A stretch of DNA of 13,829 nt from an uncultured Candidatus Altimarinota bacterium (GCA_947311665.1 CAMZLA010000112.1:1-13829); one strand, 5' to 3'; shown: positions 1 through 7,590, counted from the first letter of the stretch. The notes: generated by a model from the letters alone, not told the origin. Translations and numbers: made by a program.

Positions 1-8
1 AATAAAAT

Positions 9-2624
9 CTACCCACTACAGCTCTCGCAACTTTCTCTTACTTCTGCACTCATAGACCTCACATAATATACTGTTTTAATTTTAGCTTTCCAACTTTTCA
101 TATAATATCCATAGAGTTGAGCAGGAGAAGTTTCTTCTGGATTTATCATCCATTCAAAACTTGCCGATTGATCTATCCATTTATAAATAACTCCAAACAT
201 ATCAATCACATCATTCATATCACATCGTTGATATTCTTTGTAAAACCAAAAATTTTCTTGTGAAAGATTTGGAGCAACATTTACAACAGGAGCAACAGAA
301 TTTGTTTCGATGAATAATCGTTTGTAAATAGGGAGTAATCCTGCTGTTGTTCCTACTACTCCTGCTGTTGAGGTGTTTGGTGCAGGAGCAAGATGATATG
401 AAAATCTCAATCCAGATTCTTTTATTTCAGAAATTAATTCTGACCACTGTTTCCCATTTTCTGTATTATCTTTATACCACTGCTCATCTCGTCCAAATAA
501 AATTCCTTTCGACCATTCAGAACCTTTAAACAATTCATATTCTCCTCGCTCTATTGCTAAATTTTTCGATTCTTTAAGAGTTGCAAATGCATATTGTTCA
601 AAAAGTGTATCTGTATATTCTCGTGCTTCTGGTTTATCATATGCCAGTTTTTTACATGCCAAATGTTCGGCAAGCCCCATAAAACCAAGTCCAACTGACC
701 GATATCGTTTTGCTGTATATTCCGATTCTGCTATAGGATAAAAATTTAAAGTAATAACATTGTCTAAAATTCGCATTGCAATAGGAAAGACTTCATCAAT
801 ATCTTTTTGTGTATTTACTTTTGCAACATTAATCGATGCTAAATTACAAACAACTGTATCCCCTGCTTTATGCTGAATATTTACATTTCCATCGGCATCA
901 ACCGTTTCTGCATTAAAAATTGATGGAGAAGTATTTTGACAAATTTCTGTACATAATTGAGTAGAATAAACATTTCCTGCATGTTTATTCGGATTCACTT
1001 CGTTTACTGTATCCCTATAAAACACATATGGCATTCCTGTTTCAACCACTGTTTTCAAAAGTTCTTTCATTAAATCTTTTGCTTTTACTTTTTCTGTTTG
1101 TGTTATTTGAGGGTTTTTTTCACATTCAATATAAAATTGAGAAAATTCTTCACAGAAAAAATCTTGCATTTTTTTTCCTGTTACTTTTTCTACTTCATAT
1201 GGATCAAAAAGAGTCCATTCTTCATTCGCTTCTACTCGTTGCATAAAAATATCTGGAACAGAAACCGCTGGAAAAACATCAAAAGCCTTGCTTCTAATAT
1301 CTCCAGTTTCTGTTTGTAAATTTAAAAAATCTTCAATATCTCTATGCCAAATATCTAAAGTTGGAGAAATTGCTCCATTTCTTGCTCCCAACTGATTTAC
1401 AGCCGTTGCCGTATCATTCATCACTTTAATCCATGGAATAACTCCTCCACTCGCATTTTTTACATATCGGATATCCGACCCCTTACTTCTAATATTTCCA
1501 CAATATACCCCAATTCCTCCTCCATATTTAGAAATTTGTGCCATATTTTCCATCTGATGATAAATAGCTCGTAAATCATCGTCTATATTCAATTTAAAAC
1601 ATGAACTTAACTGATGATAATTTGTTCGAGCATTTAAAAGAGTTGGAGTTGGTAGACTAAGTTTTTGTGAAGAACAGGCTTCATACATTTCAATAGCTGT
1701 TGCCAATCGTGTTTCTTTTGGTTCTGGTGTGGCAAGAAATAATGCAGCAGCCATATACATTTCTTGTGGAAGCTCATGAACTTTCCCATTAGGATTTAAT
1801 AAATATCGTTTATTAAACGCTAACATTGTAGAATATCCATATTCAAAATCTCGTGAAACATTTATTGATTCTCCTGCTTTTTTAATTTCTTCATCAGTGT
1901 AAAAATCGAAAAATGAAGTGTAATAAAACTTCTTTTCTACATAATCTTTCATGTGTTGCAAAAATTTTTCCGATGAATAAATTTCTGAATATTTCATTTT
2001 TCTGTTTTTCACTGCCTGACCATAGAGTTCTATAGTATATAATCGTCCTGCAATATTTGACCAATGAATATTTTCTACAGAGATACAGTCAATAACTGCT
2101 TTTCTCATAATATTTATAAGTGATGATGTTTCAATTCCATCAACTATCATCATTTTTACAATTGCAAATACTTCAGCAAATGTACATTCATCTTCATAAC
2201 CAATAACAACTCTGTCAAATAATCGTTCTAATTTTACTTCATCAAAAATTTGTTTTTTCCCAGACCTTTTTGTAACTTTTAGCAAATGTTTATCAATTTT
2301 TTCCATTTCTTCAAGCCGAGCTTCTGCTCTTTTTTTTGCTTGTTCAGCTCGATATAAAATATATGCTTTTGCTATTTCAAAATTTCCAGATTCTACTAAA
2401 ACTTTTTCTACTTCATCTTGAATATCTTCAACCGTTGGAATAAGAGCCGTTTCATCAAAAGAATCAGAAATACTTTCTGCTACTTCTTCTGCAATTTCAA
2501 GAGAAAGTTCTGTACTGATATATCCCAAAACATTTTCTTCTGCTTTTTCTATTGCTGTAATAATTCGTGAAATATCAAAATTGACAATATCACCATTTCT
2601 TTTTCGAACTTGAGAAATAAACAT
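9..2624 (-). CDS. nrdA: Ribonucleoside-diphosphate reductase, alpha (large) subunit
   Basis: This is the catalytic subunit of class I ribonucleotide reductase, reducing NDPs to dNDPs with NrdB. From Met 2622-2624 it has 871 residues. Two ATP-cone domains are visible at the N-terminus: one begins VRKRNGDIV (about residues 5-90), the second begins LLKVTKRSGKK (about 114-205). Catalytic landmarks are the redox cysteine in LSSC (342), the thiyl-radical site QLCTEI (C558, E560), the partner cysteine in VVCNLASI (593), the radical-transfer tyrosine pair in KTVYY (853-854) and a C-terminal CESC redox pair (866, 869). The E. coli and human motif is NLCxEI, so Q in place of N is unusual. An in-frame TTG at 2673-2675 would add 17 hydrophobic residues; I prefer the Met because RNR N-termini normally begin just before the ATP cone. 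Stop is TAG. The gene is divergent from nrdB rather than in an nrdAB operon. Confidence 0.96.
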   Translation of the reverse strand: MFISQVRKRNGDIVNFDISRIITAIEKAEENVLGYISTELSLEIAEEVAESISDSFDETALIPTVEDIQDEVEKVLVESGNFEIAKAYILYRAEQAKKRAEARLEEMEKIDKHLLKVTKRSGKKQIFDEVKLERLFDRVVIGYEDECTFAEVFAIVKMMIVDGIETSSLINIMRKAVIDCISVENIHWSNIAGRLYTIELYGQAVKNRKMKYSEIYSSEKFLQHMKDYVEKKFYYTSFFDFYTDEEIKKAGESINVSRDFEYGYSTMLAFNKRYLLNPNGKVHELPQEMYMAAALFLATPEPKETRLATAIEMYEACSSQKLSLPTPTLLNARTNYHQLSSCFKLNIDDDLRAIYHQMENMAQISKYGGGIGVYCGNIRSKGSDIRYVKNASGGVIPWIKVMNDTATAVNQLGARNGAISPTLDIWHRDIEDFLNLQTETGDIRSKAFDVFPAVSVPDIFMQRVEANEEWTLFDPYEVEKVTGKKMQDFFCEEFSQFYIECEKNPQITQTEKVKAKDLMKELLKTVVETGMPYVFYRDTVNEVNPNKHAGNVYSTQLCTEICQNTSPSIFNAETVDADGNVNIQHKAGDTVVCNLASINVAKVNTQKDIDEVFPIAMRILDNVITLNFYPIAESEYTAKRYRSVGLGFMGLAEHLACKKLAYDKPEAREYTDTLFEQYAFATLKESKNLAIERGEYELFKGSEWSKGILFGRDEQWYKDNTENGKQWSELISEIKESGLRFSYHLAPAPNTSTAGVVGTTAGLLPIYKRLFIETNSVAPVVNVAPNLSQENFWFYKEYQRCDMNDVIDMFGVIYKWIDQSASFEWMINPEETSPAQLYGYYMKSWKAKIKTVYYVRSMSAEVRESCESCSG

Positions 2625-2694
2625 AGAAAAACAATAATAAATGAAAAACAAATCATCGTACTCATTTCCTTTCAAGAAATCAATACAGAATAAT

Positions 2695-2748
2695 TACATA
2701 CATATAGTGTGCCATAAAACCTTACACAACTAGATATAGATATGTCAA
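2695..2748. promoter_or_regulatory. nrdA/nrdB divergent control region, possible NrdR half-sites
   Basis: The gap between nrdA and nrdB must hold both promoters. On the minus strand, ACACTATAT (2710 down to 2702) matches the left part of the NrdR box consensus, but the right half is degenerate. A second ACACAA half-site lies at 2724-2729 on the plus strand, with its start 29 bp from the start of the first. A perfect -35 word TTGACA is at 2748-2743 (minus) with no good -10 at 16-18 bp. Alternatively TTGTGT-N17-TATATG (about 2731-2703, minus) overlaps the NrdR-like site. NrdR boxes are usually tandem and about 31 bp apart, so this is suggestive only. Confidence 0.3.
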
Positions 2749-2778
2749 TTTATTTTACTATATAAAAGTCAGAGAAAA

Positions 2779-2787
2779 TGCTATCAT
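2779..2787 (+). promoter_or_regulatory. Candidate extended -10 promoter of nrdB
   Basis: TGCTATCAT fits the extended -10 form TGnTATnAT and lies about 70 bp before the nrdB start. There is no convincing -35 box, which extended -10 promoters can lack. The rest of 2676-2856 is A+T-rich with no open gene. Confidence 0.3.
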
Positions 2788-2856
2788 TTTTTCGAGCAAT
2801 ATCTTCATTATTTTAAAGACATTTCTTATTTTTTTACTCTCTTAATTTTATTTTTT

Positions 2857-3909
2857 ATGACAGAAAACAAAAAAAAAACAATGAAACCTCGTCCAATTTT
2901 TAATACAAAAGGAGATGATACTCTTCAAAAAAGAACAATTATAAAAGGTAATATTACCGGTATTTTCAATTTAAATGATGTGAAATATAACTGGGCAAAA
3001 CAGCTATATCAAGTAATGGTTGGAAACTTTTGGGTTCCAGAAAAAGTTTCTGGACTCGGAGATGATGCAACGATGTATAAAAATTTATCTGATGCAGAAA
3101 AACGAGCGTATAAAGGAGTAATTTCTTTTCTTACTTTTTTAGATAGCTTACAAACAGTAAATCTTCCTCATTTTTCAGATTATATAACAGCTCCAGAAGT
3201 CAATTTAATACTTTCTATTCAGTCATATCAAGAAGCAATTCATTCTCAAAGTTATGCAACTATTTTAGAAACAGTTGTAAGTTCAAACGAACGAGAAGAA
3301 ATTTATTATTTCTGGAGAGATGATAAAATTTTATTGGAACGAAATGAATATATTGGAAATTTATATCAAGATTTTTTAGATATTCCAAATGATGAAAACT
3401 TTTTTAAAGCAATTATTGCCAATTATTTATTGGAATCTATCTATTTTTATAATGGATTTGCATTTTTTGATACCCTTGTATATAACCAAAAAATGGTAGC
3501 AACGGGAAGAATGATTTCTTATATTAGAAGAGATGAACTCACTCATGTTACAATTTTTGCAAATATTATCAGAGCTATTCAAACAGAATTTCCAGAAATG
3601 TATGATGAAAAAGTAATAGTTGATATGATGAAAACTGCTGTTGAACAAGAAATAACATGGACCAATCACATATTAGGAAATGATATTGCTGGAATAACTG
3701 AAGAATCGACAGACTTATATACAAAATGGCTTGCTAATAAAAGACTGCAAACATTGGGTATAGATCCGTTATATCCAGAAGTAATGAAAAGTCCATATCG
3801 ACACCTCGAACATATGGAAGATAATAATAGTGAAAAAACTAACTTTTTTGAAAGTACTGTGATAAACTATACACAATCGACATCGATGAAAGGAAGTTGG
3901 GACTTTTAA
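2857..3909 (+). CDS. nrdB: Ribonucleoside-diphosphate reductase, beta (radical) subunit
   Basis: This 350-residue protein is the radical-generating small subunit of class I ribonucleotide reductase. All six predicted metal ligands are visible in order: D96 (FLDSLQ), E126 and H129 (QEAIHSQSY), E193 (LLESIYFY), E227 and H230 (RRDELTH). The spacing closely follows E. coli NrdB (D84, E115, H118, E204, E238, H241). Y133 occupies the radical-tyrosine position (E. coli Y122), so this looks like a tyrosyl-radical enzyme and not the Phe-containing class Ic type. W59 and D226 match the radical-transfer relay. The tail ends in SWDF with a Tyr (338) that could serve as the interface tyrosine. It starts the plus-strand run nrdB-DUF805-folE, 18 nt before the next gene. 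The start has no Shine-Dalgarno but has CTTAA 11 nt upstream. Confidence 0.96.
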   Translation: MTENKKKTMKPRPIFNTKGDDTLQKRTIIKGNITGIFNLNDVKYNWAKQLYQVMVGNFWVPEKVSGLGDDATMYKNLSDAEKRAYKGVISFLTFLDSLQTVNLPHFSDYITAPEVNLILSIQSYQEAIHSQSYATILETVVSSNEREEIYYFWRDDKILLERNEYIGNLYQDFLDIPNDENFFKAIIANYLLESIYFYNGFAFFDTLVYNQKMVATGRMISYIRRDELTHVTIFANIIRAIQTEFPEMYDEKVIVDMMKTAVEQEITWTNHILGNDIAGITEESTDLYTKWLANKRLQTLGIDPLYPEVMKSPYRHLEHMEDNNSEKTNFFESTVINYTQSTSMKGSWDF

Positions 3910-3927
3910 TTTTTTATAAGATATAAT

Positions 3928-4470
3928 ATGAACACAATGATTACACATCTCAAGACATGTTTTAAAAAATCTTTTGTTATAGAAGGAAGAGCAAGCCGAA
4001 GTGAATATTGGTATTTTGTTCTTTCATATATTCTTATTGCTTTATTTTTAATCGGAGGAGGTTTTATTATAGCAGAGACAATAAATGAAGCTTCTGGAAT
4101 AATCTTACTAACAGCGGGAATAATATTTATTATTATCGCTATTCCAGCAGCAATATCTGTAAGAGTACGACGACTTCACGATATTGGATATAATGGCTGG
4201 TGGATTTTCATTAGTTTTGTACCTTTTATTGGAGGAATATGGTCTCTTGTTTTAAGTGTTTTAGAGAGCGAACCATTTCCTAATAAATATGGAGATAATC
4301 CTTATGGAAAAGGAGGAAATGCGAATAGTTTTTGTAGTCAATGTGGAGCAAAGAAAAAAAATAAAGATGCTAAATTTTGCCATGCATGTGGAATTCAATA
4401 TGAAGAGCAAGAAAATAATGAAGGAATAAAAGGGAAAGAAGGAGAGAAAGAAGAAGAAAAATGGGCATAA
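3928..4470 (+). CDS. DUF805 membrane protein with C-terminal zinc ribbon
   Basis: This 180-residue protein has the typical DUF805 core: an amphipathic entry [13 protein letters not shown] (18-30), three hydrophobic segments (about 30-50, 55-77 and 90-112), and the conserved [12 protein letters not shown] (81-92) and NKYGDNPYG (119-127). A cytosolic-looking extension carries two CxxC knuckles (C136/C139 and C151/C154), a small zinc ribbon, and then a Glu/Lys-rich tail. The biochemical role of DUF805 is unknown, and I assign none. The ribbon could bind nucleic acid or a protein partner, which is inference from the fold class only. It sits 18 nt after nrdB and 40 nt before folE, so it is probably cotranscribed with both. 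The nearby Met at codon 4 is an alternative start. Confidence 0.88.
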   Translation: MNTMITHLKTCFKKSFVIEGRASRSEYWYFVLSYILIALFLIGGGFIIAETINEASGIILLTAGIIFIIIAIPAAISVRVRRLHDIGYNGWWIFISFVPFIGGIWSLVLSVLESEPFPNKYGDNPYGKGGNANSFCSQCGAKKKNKDAKFCHACGIQYEEQENNEGIKGKEGEKEEEKWA

Positions 4471-4510
4471 CCCAAAATCTTATAATATTTACAATATATA
4501 TAATATATCA

Positions 4511-5071
4511 ATGACATCAGCAGAAAAAAAAGAAAAACTCGAACAGGCATGTTCTTTAATTTTAGAAGCAATTGGAGAAAATGAAACACGAGAAGGGCTT
4601 GAAAAAACCCCTCATCGATTTGCAAAAGCATGGCTTGAAATGACTCAAGGATATGAAACAGATATTACATCGATTGCAACGACTTTTACAGGAGAAGAAT
4701 ATGATGAAATGATTGTTGTACGAAATATCGATTTTTCTTCATTTTGCGAACATCACTTGCTTCCGTTTACAGGAAAAGCTCATGTGGCATATATCCCTAA
4801 AAAAAAGATTATTGGACTATCTAAAATTCCACGAATAGTCGATATGTTTTCTCAACGATTACAAAATCAGGAACGCCTTACAATGCAAATTGCAGATATG
4901 ATAGAAAAACTTTTAGATGCAAAAGGAGTTGCAGTAAAAATTTCTGGCGAACATATGTGTATGAAAATGAGAGGAATTAAAAAAGCAAATTCTCAAATGG
5001 AAACCATTGCCGTAAGAGGATTATTTAGAAGTGATAGCAGAACAAGAAATGAGTTTTTACAAAGTATATAA
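4511..5071 (+). CDS. folE: GTP cyclohydrolase I
   Basis: FolE converts GTP to 7,8-dihydroneopterin triphosphate, the first step of folate biosynthesis and also of the queuosine (preQ0) route. The 186-residue protein has the diagnostic core [12 protein letters not shown]. The zinc ligands fall at C79, H82 and C150 ([10 protein letters not shown]), and the 71-residue spacing between the two cysteines equals that of E. coli C110-C181. The conserved segment [18 protein letters not shown] (101-118) and the ending IAVRGLF are present. It is a full-length, standard-size enzyme. No other folate or queuosine gene is in the window, so which pathway it feeds cannot be told here. It is the last gene of the nrdB-DUF805-folE run and is followed 41 nt later by a bidirectional terminator. 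Confidence 0.96.
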   Translation: MTSAEKKEKLEQACSLILEAIGENETREGLEKTPHRFAKAWLEMTQGYETDITSIATTFTGEEYDEMIVVRNIDFSSFCEHHLLPFTGKAHVAYIPKKKIIGLSKIPRIVDMFSQRLQNQERLTMQIADMIEKLLDAKGVAVKISGEHMCMKMRGIKKANSQMETIAVRGLFRSDSRTRNEFLQSI

Positions 5072-5109
5072 AAACAATAGAAATTTTTTCTATATTTATA
5101 TTATAAATC

Positions 5110-5152
5110 AAAAAAAACTTCAACTGATGAATTTATCAGTTGAAGTTTTTAG
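5110..5152. terminator. Bidirectional intrinsic terminator between folE and rplL
   Basis: A perfect 16-bp stem (5113-5128 with 5135-5150, loop of 6) is flanked by a run of A on the left and a run of T on the right. It can therefore end transcripts from folE (plus) and rplL (minus). Confidence 0.9.
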
Positions 5153-5180
5153 AATATTTTTTTCTATACAAAGAAAAAAA

Positions 5181-5588
5181 TTATTTAATAGAAACAGTAG
5201 CTCCTGCTTCTTGTAATTTTGCTTGAAGTGCTTCAGCATCTGCTTTAGAAACTCCTTCTTTTACTGCTCCAGGTGCTGCATCTACAACTCCTTTCGCTTC
5301 TTTCAATCCAAGTCCAGTTGCTTCTCGAACGGCTTTAATAACACCAATTTTCGATCCTCCAACTTCTTCAAGAATAACATCGAATTCAGTTTGTTCAGCA
5401 GCATCTGCTCCTCCTGCATCTCCTCCAGCAGCAGCAACAGCAACTGGTGCAGCAGCCGAAACTCCAAACTCTTCTTCCATGTGTTTAACAACAGCAGCAA
5501 GATCTAAAACTGTTAAAGTTTTTACAAGATCAAGAATTTTTTGTCCATCTTTAGACAATTCTGGTAGGTCTTTTTTTTCATCAGACAT
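5181..5588 (-). CDS. rplL: 50S ribosomal protein L7/L12 (bL12)
   Basis: This is the stalk protein that recruits translation factors to the ribosome. The 135 residues divide into an N-terminal dimerisation and L10-binding helix region ([22 protein letters not shown]), an Ala/Gly-rich flexible hinge (about 45-68), and the canonical C-terminal domain with [12 protein letters not shown] and [12 protein letters not shown]. It is slightly longer than the usual 120-125 residues because of the hinge. The gene follows rplJ after an 84-nt gap and is closed by the terminator at 5110-5152. TTTATACTTTAA lies 11 nt before the ATG in place of a Shine-Dalgarno sequence. There is no rpoB downstream, unlike the classic rplKAJL-rpoBC cluster. 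Confidence 0.97.
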   Translation of the reverse strand: MSDEKKDLPELSKDGQKILDLVKTLTVLDLAAVVKHMEEEFGVSAAAPVAVAAAGGDAGGADAAEQTEFDVILEEVGGSKIGVIKAVREATGLGLKEAKGVVDAAPGAVKEGVSKADAEALQAKLQEAGATVSIK

Positions 5589-5599
5589 GATAAATTTAA

Positions 5600-5611
5600 T
5601 TAAAGTATAAA
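5600..5611 (-). promoter_or_regulatory. TTTATACTTTAA element before rplL
   Basis: This A+T element ends exactly 11 nt before the rplL ATG, inside the rplJ-rplL operon. It is a variant of the TTTATATTTTAA found before groES, groEL and rpsP. It is probably a translation-initiation element; see findings. Confidence 0.45.
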
Positions 5612-5672
5612 AGTATATATATCTTTTTTATGCTGTGATATTTCAGCATTGAACAGAAAAGAAAATAGTATA

Positions 5673-6203
5673 TTACGCATTTTCTTTTTGCTCTCGAACT
5701 CCATCAATACATCGTGCAAGTCCTGCAATAAGGTTTGTAGAAACTCCAACGAAGTTTGAAAGAGGTGCTTGCATAGAACCAAGCATTTTTGCGTATAGTT
5801 CTTCTTTTGAAGGAAGTTTCGAAAGATTTGTAATTTCTTGAGTATTCAAGAATTTTCCATCTACGATTCCTGCAACAAGCTCAAGGTTTTTATTCGTTTT
5901 TGCAAAGTTTGCAACCGTTTTCGCTCCAATTACTTCATCTTCTGAAGAAATTGCTGCTCCCACTGCTCCTTCCAAAACATCCATGTCAAACCCTGTAACA
6001 TCATTATTTTCAGCAGCTTTTCGAAAAAGTGTTTTTTTCGCTACTGTAAATGAAATGTTTTCTGCTCTTAGTTTTCCTCTCAAATCTTTTGCGTCAGCAA
6101 CAGTAAGTCCATTATTTTTAGCAAAAACAACAGATTTAGCAGATCCGAAAGAAGCAACCAATGCATCTAAAATTTCTTCTTTTTTTGATCGTGAAATAGC
6201 CAT
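5673..6203 (-). CDS. rplJ: 50S ribosomal protein L10 (uL10)
   Basis: L10 anchors L7/L12 dimers to the ribosomal stalk base. The 176-residue protein begins MAISRSKKEEILDALVASFG, the standard L10 start. It has the conserved LRGKLRAENISFTVAKKTL segment (about 42-60), and its C-terminal helix carries the L12-binding region. Length is normal. The start is fixed by homology: the upstream frame stays open for a while but has no ATG. Upstream lie a promoter (6444-6473), an L10-type leader and an attenuator, so the gene is probably autoregulated by the L10-L12 complex. The ATG overlaps the stop of a possible 9-codon leader ORF (TAATG). A G-rich stretch about 7-14 nt before the start is only a poor Shine-Dalgarno candidate. 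Confidence 0.97.
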   Translation of the reverse strand: MAISRSKKEEILDALVASFGSAKSVVFAKNNGLTVADAKDLRGKLRAENISFTVAKKTLFRKAAENNDVTGFDMDVLEGAVGAAISSEDEVIGAKTVANFAKTNKNLELVAGIVDGKFLNTQEITNLSKLPSKEELYAKMLGSMQAPLSNFVGVSTNLIAGLARCIDGVREQKENA

Positions 6204-6232
6204 TATATCCCAACCCCCATTTTGTCTGTCAT
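6203..6232 (-). CDS. Possible 9-residue leader peptide ORF upstream of rplJ
   Basis: An ATG at 6232-6230 opens the frame MTDKMGVGI and stops at TAA 6205-6203, which overlaps the rplJ ATG as TAATG. It has TTTAA 12 nt before its ATG (6245-6249), the same element and spacing as before rplL, groEL and khpA; rplJ itself lacks that element. This suggests ribosomes may load here and pass on to rplJ by translational coupling. It is too short to judge by coding statistics. Confidence 0.35.
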   Translation of the reverse strand: MTDKMGVGI

Positions 6233-6263
6233 AGCAGAAGTGTGTTAAATGATATGCGTTAAA

Positions 6264-6320
6264 TATAAAAAAACTCGTCTATATTCAAAACGCGAAAAAT
6301 TGCGATTGAAAGACGAGTTT
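6264..6320 (-). terminator. Attenuator hairpin in the rplJL leader
   Basis: Read on the minus strand, AAACTCGTCT (6320-6311) pairs perfectly with AGACGAGTTT (6280-6271). The stem continues inward through TTCAA/TTGAA and CGC/GCG, and a run of T follows (to about 6268). It is a strong intrinsic terminator lying before the gene it would stop, so it should act as an attenuator. An alternative upstream pairing, CGAG (6358-6355) with the CTCG of the 5' arm plus CTAAAAA/TTTTTAG (about 6348-6323), would disrupt it. Confidence 0.8.
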
Positions 6321-6437
6321 CCTAAAAAGTATCAAATCTTGTTTTTAGAGAGTCTCGGCGGGGCTTAATAAATATATTTTTTAAATTTTAAAAACTAAAA
6401 TCTTAAAAAAAATATTTTTGCCTGCTGTCTTCAACGC
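6271..6437 (-). ncRNA. Ribosomal protein L10 leader (autoregulatory 5' UTR)
   Basis: The predicted transcript start lies at about 6437. Its first segment contains GAAGACAGCAGGC (minus strand, about 6432-6420), and GCCCCGCCGAGA follows after an A+T-rich arm (about 6364-6353). From memory these resemble the GACAGYAGG...CCGAG signature of L10 leaders, which mimic the 23S rRNA binding site of L10-L12. GCAGGC can pair imperfectly with GCCCCGC, and the arm between has AAATATTTTTT against AAAAAATATATTT. Position, order and the attenuator downstream all fit the Firmicutes-type L10 leader. The A+T-rich arm is longer than I would expect. Confidence 0.7.
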
Positions 6438-6443
6438 TTCATC

Positions 6444-6473
6444 AGTATATAAAAAAAAAGAAAGAAAAATCAA
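6444..6473 (-). promoter_or_regulatory. rplJL promoter
   Basis: TTGATT (6473-6468), an 18-bp spacer and TATACT (6449-6444) form a good sigma-70-type promoter. The start it predicts, about 6437, is exactly where the L10 leader structure begins. Confidence 0.75.
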
Positions 6474-6565
6474 GAGTTTTTTCATCAGTCTCGGTTGTAA
6501 TTCTTCTTTTTTTTTCATAGAGTAGTATATGAAAAATTATATATAGATATTTAATAAAAAAAATT

Positions 6566-7558
6566 ATGCGATTTCCTATTCTAAAAAATAAAAAATATTC
6601 ATTTATTTTTTCTGGAATTTTAATAGCTCTCAGTCTTTTTTTTCTTATTCACCCCAGTTTTCGACTGTCTATGGGAATAGATTTTACTGGAGGAAGTGAA
6701 ATTATTTGGAATTTTGGAGATGAAAAACCTAACAATGAAAAAATTGAAAATATTTATATTTCTACTCTTGGGCAAGACATTGGAGCAAAAGCAAGCAATA
6801 TTCAAAATAGTACAGAAGTAATTGTGAAATCACATATTCTTTCAACCGATGAACAAAATGCACTGCTACAGAAATTTCAATCAGAATTTCAAAAAGTAAC
6901 AATAGATGGTGTTTCTACAATAAACTCAAGTTTAGGAGATTATTTTCAGGCTCAAGCGTTTCAAACATTAATTTTTGCAATAATTGCAATTATATTATTT
7001 CTTGCATGGGCATTTAGAAATGTACCAAAAGGAATTTCTTCATGGAGATTTGGAATGGCTGCTATTGTTGCATTGGTACATGATGTTGTTATTATCGCAG
7101 GATTATTTTCTTTTCTCGGACAATTTATCCCAACACTAGAAGTTGATACCCTTTTTGTAACAGCACTTTTAACCGTTCTTGGGTTCTCTGTTCATGACAC
7201 TATTGTTGTTTTTGACAGATTGAGAGAAAATTTGAAAGGAAAAAAATCATGTCTACTCGAACAAATAGCAGAAGACTCGCTATGGCAAACAATGGGGAGA
7301 TCTATTCATACATCAGTTTCTACTCTTTTTGTCCTTCTTGCTATTCTTTTTTGGGGAGCTCCAAGTATTTTTGCATTTATTTTTGCTCTTGCTTCAGGAA
7401 TTTTAATTGGAACATATTCATCTATTTTCATTGCCACTCCATTGCTTGTGTTATGGGTACAAAATGATTTAGAAAAAAATCCTATAGAAGATGATGAAGA
7501 AGCAATTGATATTGAAGGAACTGTTATTGAAGGAACTGTTATTGAACGAAAAGAATAA
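6566..7558 (+). CDS. secF: Protein translocase subunit SecF
   Basis: SecF works with SecD at the SecYEG channel, using the proton gradient to complete protein export. The 330 residues show the SecF signature: TM1 (about 12-30) followed by MGIDFTGGSE (36-45), an extracytoplasmic domain (about 45-130), then five further membrane segments (about 133-150, 162-183, 193-215, 250-266, 270-296). The conserved SVHDTIVVFDRLREN (208-222) is present. The acidic C-terminal tail contains a short repeat, EGTVIEGTVIE. No secD is next to it, although secD and secF are usually adjacent or fused. The start has TTTAA 11 nt upstream (6550-6554) and no Shine-Dalgarno. I could not identify its promoter in the gap shared with the divergent rplJL leader. 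Confidence 0.94.
   Translation: MRFPILKNKKYSFIFSGILIALSLFFLIHPSFRLSMGIDFTGGSEIIWNFGDEKPNNEKIENIYISTLGQDIGAKASNIQNSTEVIVKSHILSTDEQNALLQKFQSEFQKVTIDGVSTINSSLGDYFQAQAFQTLIFAIIAIILFLAWAFRNVPKGISSWRFGMAAIVALVHDVVIIAGLFSFLGQFIPTLEVDTLFVTALLTVLGFSVHDTIVVFDRLRENLKGKKSCLLEQIAEDSLWQTMGRSIHTSVSTLFVLLAILFWGAPSIFAFIFALASGILIGTYSSIFIATPLLVLWVQNDLEKNPIEDDEEAIDIEGTVIEGTVIERKE
7511..7546 (+). repeat. 15-bp tandem repeat in the secF C-terminal tail
   Basis: The unit ATTGAAGGAACTGTT occurs twice exactly (7511-7525, 7526-7540) and begins a third time (ATTGAA, 7541-7546). It encodes the repeated IEGTV of the cytoplasmic tail, keeps the frame, and looks like a slippage product. Confidence 0.8.
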
Positions 7559-7590
7559 AATATAAAGCTATAAAGATATCAATATATAGT

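Noticed and set aside
2625..2675. TTG start adding 17 residues to NrdA
   Set aside because: The extra residues are hydrophobic and unlike RNR N-termini; the Met at 2624 directly precedes the ATP cone.
5223..5507. 94-codon plus-strand frame across rplL, rich in Ser, Cys and Phe
   Set aside because: It is the antisense shadow of the Ala/Gly-rich L7/L12 gene; composition is unlike a real protein.
6438..6494. Two CTGATGA words on the minus strand, like the hammerhead ribozyme core
   Set aside because: No flanking stems or GAAA partner at the right spacing, and one copy coincides with the rplJL promoter.
6204..6565. A hidden gene or tRNA in the longest gap
   Set aside because: The gap is explained by the rplJL promoter, leader, attenuator and the upstream region of secF; no cloverleaf seen.
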